Source: JAVKFF01 sp040226215 (GTDB lineage: Bacteria > Pseudomonadota > Alphaproteobacteria > DSM-16000 > Inquilinaceae). Taken from it: DNA of 5,266 nucleotides. The position numbers and the translations under genes were made by a program. Of this stretch, positions 1 to 4,950 are shown piece by piece. Below the pieces are notes generated by a model. It saw only the letters and a list, made by a program, of their open reading frames with translations, did no database searches and had not been told where the DNA came from. Position 1 is the first letter of the stretch. Each line of letters begins with the position of its first letter. The DNA is taken from the NCBI GenBank assembly GCA_040226215.1, contig JAVKFF010000239.1, forward strand, positions 1 to 5,266, read 5' to 3'.

Positions 1-899
1 TCCGCGGACGATTGGTCCGATTTCCGGGCGACGAGTTCACCCACCTCAATAACCTCATAACTCTCGTTTAGCCAGGTCCCCGACAGCGGGTCTTGGATTT
101 GTTGCACACGCAAGGTGGCTTTGAAGGCGTCTCCTTGCCGAAGGGAAACATCGCGGCTCTCTAGCCGATCAAAGAACGTCTGATCGACGATAGGGGCTGA
201 GATGCGGAAGCCGTTCCAAACAAACTCCCACTTCCGCGCCGACCTCTCGAATACTGCCTTATGCACGGTGAGCACCGCGTCATGATCCTGACAACGCCGC
301 CCTTCTTCCGGACGCGGCACTGCGTTCTGACGGATGGTTGAAAAGCTCTCCCGCGGAATTTCGATGATGGGCTGCGGATCACGCATCCCTCGGGCTATGC
401 CGAGCGAGGTCACTGCTGCATCTTTTTCGAGCACTTCCATCGAGCGGGCGACATGCCGGTTCACCGCCAGGCTTTTCTCGACCTTCTCGCGGTGTTCAAA
501 CGCTTCCTTCGGCACGATGATTCGGTCATCGCCGTGCTCGATGATGACTGCATCGGCGTTCACGATGATCGTTGGTGGAGTGTCGGGGCTGATCACCTTC
601 TCCCAGAGGAAGGTGGCGAACAACGCTAGTACGATGTCCCGGGCGGTCGCGGCGCTGAAAAGGTTACGCAACGACTTTTTCGCCGTCTTGAGCCTGGCTC
701 GGAAGCTACCCGGCCCGACCGCTTCGATTGCAATCTCCAAGCTGTAGCCCGGATTGACCTCCTGGTTGACCGCGCGGATGGCCTCAGCGAACGAGACAAG
801 CGCGTTGCCGAACGTTAGGACATCGACCTCGTGCATCCGTCCACCGAAGTGGAGCACGAAGCCTTCATCCTCAAATTCCCGTAGGTCAATCGTTGCCAT
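1..899 (-). CDS. Uncharacterised protein, 3'-truncated by the window edge; probable accessory/island gene
   Basis: One uninterrupted frame runs from ATG at 899-897 to base 1 without a stop: 299 codons, the C-terminus lying outside the window. An in-frame TGA lies nine codons upstream of this ATG with no other start codon between, so the start is well bounded, although no clear Shine-Dalgarno precedes it. I do not recognise the family. Residues 1-85 look like a mixed alpha/beta domain containing the segment NPGYSLEIAIEAVGPGSFRA (49-68). A short hydrophobic stretch follows at about 88-103 (IVLALFATFLWEKVI), possibly a buried or membrane helix. Residues 104-299 look soluble and include KWEFVWNGFRISA (223-235). 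A motif is duplicated: IIVPKEAF (127-134) and IIEIPRESF (178-186). There is no signal peptide. G+C is plainly lower than downstream (33 of 60 in bases 1-60, against 49 of 60 in 3121-3180), and codons such as CTA, GTA, ATA and CGA occur. This suggests horizontal acquisition. Coding status is confident; function is unknown. Confidence 0.8.
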   Translation of the reverse strand, partial: MATIDLREFEDEGFVLHFGGRMHEVDVLTFGNALVSFAEAIRAVNQEVNPGYSLEIAIEAVGPGSFRARLKTAKKSLRNLFSAATARDIVLALFATFLWEKVISPDTPPTIIVNADAVIIEHGDDRIIVPKEAFEHREKVEKSLAVNRHVARSMEVLEKDAAVTSLGIARGMRDPQPIIEIPRESFSTIRQNAVPRPEEGRRCQDHDAVLTVHKAVFERSARKWEFVWNGFRISAPIVDQTFFDRLESRDVSLRQGDAFKATLRVQQIQDPLSGTWLNESYEVIEVGELVARKSDQSSA

Positions 900-1114
900 G
901 TTGGGGCGAAAGGTGCCGGATCAGTCTGTAACTGTCACCCCACCATTTGGCTGCCTGAGACCCGAGCCAGACCTGAGCCCGGCGAACGGTGCAAGAACGT
1001 TTCCCCACACTGTCTCCCCATGTTCCCGACGTGTTCCGTGGAGAAGCGGCGGTTTGCGAGAACGGGTGTTCACCCATGTCGCCCCGTGAAGTGCTTGATT
1101 TTGCTAGATAAAAA

Positions 1115-1189
1115 TGGTGCTGCAGAGAGGAATCGAACCTCCGACCCCGTCCTTACCAAGGACGTGCTCTACCCCTGAGCTACTGCAGC
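1115..1189 (-). tRNA. tRNA-Thr (anticodon GGT)
   Basis: Read on the minus strand, a complete cloverleaf folds. It has a 7-bp acceptor stem GCTGCAG/CTGCAGC, a D-arm GCTC/GAGC with loop AGGGGTA, an anticodon stem CGTCC/GGACG with 7-base loop TTGGTAA (anticodon GGT, decoding ACC), and a T-arm GGAGG/CCTCT with loop TTCGATT. Discriminator A is followed by a genomically encoded CCA (1117-1115). Five T residues follow immediately on the minus strand (1114-1110), giving a simple transcription stop. The gene is divergent from the small protein gene at 1292. The lower-GC accessory gene lies on its 3' side, the usual side for integrated elements. Confidence 0.96.
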
Positions 1190-1291
1190 ATCCGGGCGGC
1201 GGGTCCTGAAGGCGGACCCCCGCAAGGCGGCGGAACCTGCCACAGGCCGGGCCGGCTTGCAAGCGTCCTGCGTCCGTTCCAGGCTGGCGGC

Positions 1292-1456
1292 ATGACCAGG
1301 GATCCGAAAGCCGGCAAGACGACGGTCGCGCAGCAGGAGCGGCAGGCGCGCCTGGCCGCCGCGCTGCGGCAGAACCTGCGGCGGCGCAAGGCGCCTGCCG
1401 GGCCGGAACCGGCGCCGCCGCCGGGCGAAACGCCCCCCGATTCATCGCAATCCTGA
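1292..1456 (+). CDS. Small basic protein, 54 aa, hypothetical
   Basis: ATG at 1292 opens 54 codons ending TGA at 1454-1456. Third codon positions are overwhelmingly G or C, matching the neighbouring core genes. A Rho-independent terminator begins 24 bases after the stop, which supports a real transcription unit. The product has a short polar N-terminus, an amphipathic, strongly basic predicted helix at about 13-34 (QERQARLAAALRQNLRRRK at 15-33), then a disordered Pro/Ala/Glu tail. There is no signal peptide, membrane segment, cysteine or recognisable domain. From memory, short alphaproteobacterial hypothetical proteins with an R/E-rich helix ending ALRxNLxRRK are common, so this may belong to that uncharacterised group; I could not verify it. 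The basic helix could bind nucleic acid or a protein partner, which is conjecture. The ribosome site is weak: only CAGG at 1280-1283. Confidence 0.62.
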   Translation: MTRDPKAGKTTVAQQERQARLAAALRQNLRRRKAPAGPEPAPPPGETPPDSSQS

Positions 1457-1480
1457 CCGCCGCGCCCGCGACAGCGGGCC

Positions 1481-1507
1481 GCAGGGCCGCCTGGGCTCTG
1501 CGTTTTT
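1481..1507 (+). terminator. Rho-independent terminator after the small protein gene
   Basis: Arms GCAGGGCC (1481-1488) and GGCTCTGC (1494-1501) pair over 8 bp with one G-U pair and a 5-base loop GCCTG. GTTTTT (1502-1507) follows directly. It lies 24 bases after the stop of the 54-aa gene and about 80 bases before dcd, so it separates the two transcription units. Confidence 0.8.
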
Positions 1508-1510
1508 CCG

Positions 1511-1543
1511 ACTCTTGCCGGCCTGCGGCAATCGGGATAGGTC
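1511..1543 (+). promoter_or_regulatory. Candidate promoter for dcd
   Basis: CTTGCC (1514-1519) resembles the alphaproteobacterial -35 consensus CTTGAC. With TTGCCG taken as the hexamer (1515-1520), a 17-base spacer leads to TAGGTC (1538-1543), a poor -10 match. It lies just after the upstream terminator and about 45 bases before the dcd start. The 10-mer ACTCTTGCCG (1511-1520) recurs upstream of murA (2188-2197), also after a terminator-like T-run. TTGCCG is also the left arm of an inverted repeat with CGGCAA (1526-1531), so an operator or a leader hairpin is an alternative. Confidence 0.3.
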
Positions 1544-1585
1544 AGCCGGAGCAGGAACTGTCCGCACCAACAGGGAGTGTGCCGC

Positions 1586-2140
1586 GTGGCGATCATGTCC
1601 GACCGCTGGATCCGCCGGATGGCGACCGAGCACGGCATGATCGAGCCGTTCGTCGAGGCGCAGAAGCGCGAGGGCACGATCTCCTACGGCCTGTCGTCCT
1701 ACGGCTATGACGCGCGGGTCTCGCCCAGCTTCAAGATCTTCACCAACGTGAATTCCGCCACGGTGGATCCGAAGGCGTTTTCCTCGGAGAGCTTCGTGGA
1801 CCGGGAGACCGAGGTCTGCATCATCCCGCCGAACTCCTTCGCGCTGGCCAGCACGGTGGAGTATTTCCGCATCCCGCGCGACGTGCTGGTGATCTGCCTG
1901 GGCAAGTCCACCTATGCCCGCTGCGGGATCATCGTGAACGTGACGCCGCTGGAGCCGGAATGGGAAGGGCATGTGACCCTGGAATTCTCCAACACCACGC
2001 CGCTGCCGGCGAAGGTCTATGCCAACGAGGGCGGCTGCCAGTTCCTGTTCCTGCAGGGCAACGAGCCCTGCGAGGTCTCCTACAAGGACCGTGCGGGCAA
2101 GTATATGGGCCAGCGCGGGGTGACATTGCCCAGACTCTAG
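1586..2140 (+). CDS. dcd: dCTP deaminase (Dcd)
   Basis: Deaminates dCTP to dUTP and ammonia in the cytoplasm (EC 3.5.4.13), supplying dUMP for thymidylate synthesis. It is a homotrimeric enzyme of the dUTPase-like fold. The 184-residue product is full length. The signature LGKSTYARCGI is at 105-115 (Ser108 and Arg112 in the usual triphosphate-binding positions). NVTPLEPEWEGHVTLEF (118-134) supplies the catalytic Glu (Glu133, equivalent to E. coli Glu138). The C-terminal KYMGQRGVTLPRL (172-184) is the substrate-closing tail. GTG at 1586 is chosen because AGGGAG (1572-1577) sits 8 bases upstream and the resulting MAIMSDRWIR matches the family N-terminus. GTG at 1577 overlaps that ribosome site, and ATG at 1595 would be 17 bases from it. 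Neighbours are separate units: a terminator lies before it and a hairpin with a T-run after it. A bifunctional dUTP-forming/hydrolysing role is not indicated. The identification is firm. Confidence 0.97.
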   Translation: MAIMSDRWIRRMATEHGMIEPFVEAQKREGTISYGLSSYGYDARVSPSFKIFTNVNSATVDPKAFSSESFVDRETEVCIIPPNSFALASTVEYFRIPRDVLVICLGKSTYARCGIIVNVTPLEPEWEGHVTLEFSNTTPLPAKVYANEGGCQFLFLQGNEPCEVSYKDRAGKYMGQRGVTLPRL

Positions 2141-2174
2141 GGGCCGCGGCTCCAGGCGGCTCGATGGCTTTTTT
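2141..2174 (+). terminator. Probable Rho-independent terminator after dcd
   Basis: Arms GGGCCGC (2141-2147) and GCGGCTC (2156-2162) pair over 7 bp with one G-U pair and an 8-base loop. Six T residues follow at 2169-2174, but GATGGC separates stem from T-run, so this is weaker than a canonical terminator. It begins immediately after the dcd stop codon, the expected place. Confidence 0.5.
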
Positions 2175-2187
2175 GTGACCCTGCCGA

Positions 2188-2222
2188 ACTCTTGCCGCAT
2201 TTCGCGGTTCTAAACGTAGCGG
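2188..2222 (+). promoter_or_regulatory. Candidate promoter region for murA
   Basis: The 10-mer ACTCTTGCCG (2188-2197) repeats the element upstream of dcd, and CTTGCC (2191-2196) resembles a -35 hexamer. The following bases are AT-richer than their surroundings (TTCTAAACGTAG, 2208-2219), but no -10 hexamer stands at the ideal 17-base spacing; TAGCGG at 2217 would need 19. It lies 14 bases past the T-run after dcd. Confidence 0.25.
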
Positions 2223-2224
2223 GA

Positions 2225-2270
2225 TTGCGGTAACGCAACCTGGGGTTTGTCGCGGCGGGAGACGCGCGAC
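2225..2270 (+). repeat. Two adjacent inverted repeats in the murA leader
   Basis: TTGCG (2225-2229) and CGCAA (2234-2238) form a perfect 5-bp stem closing GTAA, a GNRA-type tetraloop. GTCGCG (2249-2254) and CGCGAC (2265-2270) form a perfect 6-bp stem with a 10-base loop. Both lie between the candidate murA promoter and either murA start. They are short and could be chance in such GC-rich sequence; a role in transcript stability or regulation is conjecture. Confidence 0.3.
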
Positions 2271-2335
2271 CCCGGGGCGCACAGGATCAGGGTGAGGTAC
2301 AGGGGTTCATGCGGCAACTCGAACAGCCCGAGGGG

Positions 2336-2353
2336 GCGGCCGGTCACGGCCGC
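2336..2353 (+). repeat. Hairpin just upstream of the murA start
   Basis: GCGGCCG (2336-2342) and CGGCCGC (2347-2353) are perfect 7-base inverted arms with a GTCA loop, ending 9 bases before ATG 2363, where a ribosome site would normally lie. If translation starts at 2363 it could restrict ribosome access; if it starts at 2309 it is inside the coding sequence. Confidence 0.35.
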
Positions 2354-2362
2354 GGCGAAACC

Positions 2363-3655
2363 ATGGACAGGATCCGGATCATCGGTGGCGTGCCGCTGGA
2401 GGGCACGATCCGGATCGGTGGCGCGAAGAATGCCGCGCTGCCGATCATGGCGGCGGCGCTGCTGACCGACGGCCCGCTGGTGCTGGACGACGTGCCGCGC
2501 CTGGCGGACATCACCTCCATGTCGCGGCTGCTGATCCAGCATGGCGTGCGCCTGTCCGGCGCCGACGAAGGCGAGGACGGGGCCCCGGCGGCCGACGCGC
2601 CCGGCCAGACCCTGACCCTGGACGGCGGCGGCGTGCACAACCTGCGGGCACCCTACGACCTGGTGCGGAAGATGCGCGCCAGCATCCTGGTGCTGGGGCC
2701 GCTGCTGGCCCGCTTCGGCCGGGCCGAGGTCAGCCTGCCGGGCGGCTGCGCGATCGGCACCCGGCCGGTGGACCTGCACATGCAGGCGCTGCAGACCCTG
2801 GGCGCGAAGCTGCAGGTCGAGGCCGGCTATATCAAGGCGGAGGCGCCGGACGGTCTGGTGGGCGCGGAGATCCGCTTCCCCTTCGTGTCGGTCGGCGCCA
2901 CCGAGAACATCCTGATGGCGGCCAGCCTGGCGCGCGGCGAGACGGTGATCCGCAACGCCGCGCAGGAGCCCGAGGTGGTCGACCTGGGCCACTGCCTGAT
3001 GGCGATGGGCGCGGAGATCGAGGGGCTGGGCACCGCAACGGTCACGGTGCGCGGCCGCGACAGCCTGCACGGCGCGCGGCACAGCATCCTGCCCGACCGG
3101 ATCGAGAGCGGCACCTTCGCGGTGGCGGTGGCGCTGGCCGGCGGCGACGTCCTGCTGCAGGGCGCGCGCGCCGACCTGCTGGGCGCGGTGTCGACCGTGC
3201 TGGAACAGGCCGGCGTCGAGGTGCTGGCGGAGCCGGCGGGCGTGCGGGTGCGCCGGCGCAACGGCGGCATCGCCGGTGTCGACATCATGACCGAGCCCTA
3301 TCCCGGCTTCCCCACCGACATGCAGGCGCAGATGATGGCGCTGATGACCCGGGCCGAGGGCGCGGCGATGATCACCGAGACGATCTTCGAGAACCGCTTC
3401 AGGCAGGTGCCGGAACTGGCGCGGATGGGCGCCAACATCACCGTCCATGGCGCCTCCGCCCTGGTGCGCGGGGTGTCGGAGCTGAACGGCGCGCCGGTGA
3501 TGGCCACCGACCTGCGCGCCTCGGTCTCCCTGGTGCTGGCGGGGCTGGTGGCGAAGGGCGAGACCATCGTCAACCGGGTGTATCACCTGGACCGCGGCTA
3601 TGAGCGGCTGGAACAGAAGCTGGGCCGCTGCGGCGCCCGGGTCGAGCGGATCTGA
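2363..3655 (+). CDS. murA: UDP-N-acetylglucosamine 1-carboxyvinyltransferase (MurA)
   Basis: Transfers enolpyruvyl from phosphoenolpyruvate to UDP-GlcNAc (EC 2.5.1.7), the first committed step of peptidoglycan synthesis, in the cytoplasm. The 430-residue product is full length and has the two-domain EPT fold. Visible landmarks are Lys22-Asn23 in GGAKNAALP, the catalytic Cys129 in LPGGCAIGTRPVDLH (E. coli Cys115), Asp319 in PTDMQAQ (Asp305), Arg385 in ATDLRAS (Arg371) and Arg411 in HLDRGYERLE (Arg397). The constant offset of 14 implies one insertion, most likely the acidic Ala/Pro-rich loop at about 66-82. Retained Cys129 predicts a fosfomycin-sensitive target. The start is ATG 2363 because MDRIRIIGG is the family N-terminus, but it has no clear Shine-Dalgarno and a hairpin precedes it. 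In-frame ATG 2309, with AGGGG and GAGG nearby, would add 18 residues. It is first in a co-directional run with the DUF2948 gene, hisG and hisD. Confidence 0.97.
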   Translation: MDRIRIIGGVPLEGTIRIGGAKNAALPIMAAALLTDGPLVLDDVPRLADITSMSRLLIQHGVRLSGADEGEDGAPAADAPGQTLTLDGGGVHNLRAPYDLVRKMRASILVLGPLLARFGRAEVSLPGGCAIGTRPVDLHMQALQTLGAKLQVEAGYIKAEAPDGLVGAEIRFPFVSVGATENILMAASLARGETVIRNAAQEPEVVDLGHCLMAMGAEIEGLGTATVTVRGRDSLHGARHSILPDRIESGTFAVAVALAGGDVLLQGARADLLGAVSTVLEQAGVEVLAEPAGVRVRRRNGGIAGVDIMTEPYPGFPTDMQAQMMALMTRAEGAAMITETIFENRFRQVPELARMGANITVHGASALVRGVSELNGAPVMATDLRASVSLVLAGLVAKGETIVNRVYHLDRGYERLEQKLGRCGARVERI

Positions 3656-3714
3656 CGCCGGGGCCGGGAGAGACGCGCGATATGGTCGGAAGCGATACGG
3701 GCGGGAGCGGGGCG

Positions 3715-4176
3715 ATGACGGCGCGGCTGCAGGCACAGGACCAGGAGGGACTGACCCTGCTGTCCGCCATGCTGCAGGATGCCGTCCTGCGGGTCGGCGA
3801 CCTGGCCTGGCTGCCGAAGCGCCGGCGCTTCGCGTTCGGCGGCAGCCGCTACCGCCACGAGGCCGTCGTCGAGGGCGGCAAGCCCGAGCGCATCGGCTTC
3901 GGCGCCCATGTCGACACGGTCCTGTCGGTCGCCAGCCGGGGCATCGCCCAGGACCGGCCGGACGACCTGCTGGTCCTGCTGGCGGTGACCGCCGTGCCGC
4001 CGCCGGAAGATGCGCCGGACGGGCCCTGGGCGCTCGGCTTGATTTTCGCGGGCGGGAGTGCGATCAACCTGCGCGTCGAATGTATCGACATGTCCCTGGC
4101 CGACCTGGGTGCCGCCTATGGCACCCGCCTGACGCCGGACCATGATCTCGACGATGGCGGGTCGGCGGACGGCTGA
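3715..4176 (+). CDS. DUF2948 family protein
   Basis: A small soluble protein of 153 residues that I recognise as DUF2948, an alphaproteobacterial family of unknown function habitually found between murA and histidine genes. Family-like segments are LQDAVLRVGDLAWLPKRRRF (20-39), FAGGSAINLRVECI (111-124), LADLG (128-132) and a closing PDH (141-143). There is no signal peptide, membrane helix or obvious catalytic motif. ATG 3715 is chosen because GGGAG (3703-3707) lies 7 bases upstream and MTARLQAQDQEGL matches the expected N-terminus. ATG 3682, 11 bases after GGAG (3667-3670), would add 11 Gly/Ser-rich residues and cannot be excluded. The gene follows murA by 59 bases and precedes hisG by 111 bases, all co-directional. 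The link to cell wall or histidine synthesis is by position only. Family assignment is from memory of the consensus; I am fairly sure of it. Confidence 0.88.
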   Translation: MTARLQAQDQEGLTLLSAMLQDAVLRVGDLAWLPKRRRFAFGGSRYRHEAVVEGGKPERIGFGAHVDTVLSVASRGIAQDRPDDLLVLLAVTAVPPPEDAPDGPWALGLIFAGGSAINLRVECIDMSLADLGAAYGTRLTPDHDLDDGGSADG

Positions 4177-4210
4177 TACCGGGCCGCCCGGACCGGACAC
4201 CATATCGAGA

Positions 4211-4265
4211 GGCGGCCGTCGCTCCTGCCTGACGCCATCCGGGAGGCAGCCGGACAGCGGCCGCC
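4211..4265 (+). repeat. Nested inverted repeat upstream of hisG
   Basis: Perfect 8-base arms GGCGGCCG (4211-4218) and CGGCCGCC (4258-4265) enclose a second inverted repeat, CTGCCT (4225-4230) with AGGCAG (4244-4249). The structure ends 22 bases before the hisG ATG in the DUF2948-hisG spacer. No T-run follows, so it is not a Rho-independent terminator. It could affect hisG translation or processing; this is inferred from position, and chance pairing is possible at this G+C. Confidence 0.35.
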
Positions 4266-4287
4266 CCTGCTGCCATCGGACCTGCGC

Positions 4288-4950
4288 ATGATTGCCAACG
4301 CCCCCCTGGTCTTCGCCCTGCCGAAAGGGCGTATCCTCGACGAGGTGATGCCGCTGCTCCGCAAGACCGGCATCGAGCCCGAGCCGGCCTTCGACGACCC
4401 CGACAGCCGGCAGCTGCGCTTCAAGACCAACCATTGCGACCTGGACCTGATCCGGGTCCGGTCGTTCGACGCGGCGACCTTCGTCGCCTTCGGCGCCGCC
4501 CATCTCGGCATCGCCGGCTGGGACGTGCTGATGGAGTTCGACTATGCGGAGATCTATGCGCCGCTGGACCTGGATGTCGGGCATTGCCGCCTGTCGGTGG
4601 CCGAGCCGGTGGAGATGACGAAGGCCGACAACCCGGCCCGCTGGAGCCATGTCCGCGTCGCGACGAAATACCCCAACATCACCCGCGCCCATTTTGCCGC
4701 CCGCGGCGTGCAGGCCGAATGCATCAAGCTGAACGGCGCGATGGAGCTGGCGCCGGCCCTGGGGCTGTGCCGCCGCATCGTCGACCTGGTGTCCTCCGGC
4801 GCGACCCTGCAGGCCAATGGCCTGGTGGAGGTGGAGACCATCGCCGAGGTCTCCTCCCGTCTGGTGGTCAACCGTGCCGCCCTGAAGATGCGGCCTGTCC
4901 AGGTCAATGCCTGGATCGACCGCTTCCAGGAGGTCCTGGATGCCGCTTAG
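4288..4950 (+). CDS. hisG: ATP phosphoribosyltransferase, short form (HisG)
   Basis: Condenses ATP with PRPP to give phosphoribosyl-ATP (EC 2.4.2.17), the first step of histidine biosynthesis, in the cytoplasm. At 220 residues it is the short HisG type: it lacks the C-terminal regulatory domain of about 80 residues found in long enzymes such as that of E. coli. Such proteins work as hetero-octamers with HisZ, which also confers histidine feedback; hisZ is not in this window. Visible motifs are LPKGRI (11-16), VATKYPN (124-130), ELAPALGL (153-160) and the PRPP-binding segment VDLVSSGATL (165-174). The start MIANAPLVFALPKGR fits the family, though the ribosome site is poor. A nested inverted repeat lies just upstream. 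Its stop overlaps the hisD start by 11 bases, so the two are probably translationally coupled. The identification is firm. Confidence 0.97.
   Translation: MIANAPLVFALPKGRILDEVMPLLRKTGIEPEPAFDDPDSRQLRFKTNHCDLDLIRVRSFDAATFVAFGAAHLGIAGWDVLMEFDYAEIYAPLDLDVGHCRLSVAEPVEMTKADNPARWSHVRVATKYPNITRAHFAARGVQAECIKLNGAMELAPALGLCRRIVDLVSSGATLQANGLVEVETIAEVSSRLVVNRAALKMRPVQVNAWIDRFQEVLDAA

Noticed and set aside
1064..1075. Short inverted repeat GGGTG-TT-CACCC in the spacer
   Set aside because: Arms of only 5 bases, no T-run, no recurrence elsewhere in the window; not distinguishable from chance.
886..1077. Minus-strand 63-codon frame overlapping the start of the unknown gene by 14 bases
   Set aside because: No Shine-Dalgarno, no codon bias, low-complexity composition and no recognisable domain; an upstream coupled gene is possible but unsupported.
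334..1089. Plus-strand open frames at 334-747 and 754-1089
   Set aside because: They are antisense to the continuous minus-strand frame, are Ser/Thr/Arg-rich like shadow translations, and show no ribosome sites or recognisable motifs.
1201..1219. 6-bp hairpin GGGTCC/GGACCC next to the tRNA 5' end as a terminator
   Set aside because: No T-run on either strand and no gene ending there; kept only as a remark on the divergent region.
1442..2282. Long minus-strand frames opposite dcd and its flanks
   Set aside because: Antisense shadows produced by high GC3; dcd on the plus strand is unequivocal.
2210..3736. 508-codon minus-strand frame opposite murA
   Set aside because: Translation is His/Gln/Arg/Ala-rich low complexity, typical of the antisense of a GC-rich gene; murA is clearly the coding strand.
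4177..4287. In-frame stop-free spacer joining the DUF2948 stop codon to hisG, suggesting readthrough fusion or a longer HisG
   Set aside because: Stop-free stretches of 37 codons are common at this G+C; no alternative ATG, GTG or TTG start with a ribosome site was seen and the HisG N-terminus at 4288 fits the family.
3598..4692. 364-codon minus-strand frame opposite the DUF2948 gene and hisG
   Set aside because: Crosses two well-supported plus-strand genes and has the compositional signature of an antisense shadow.
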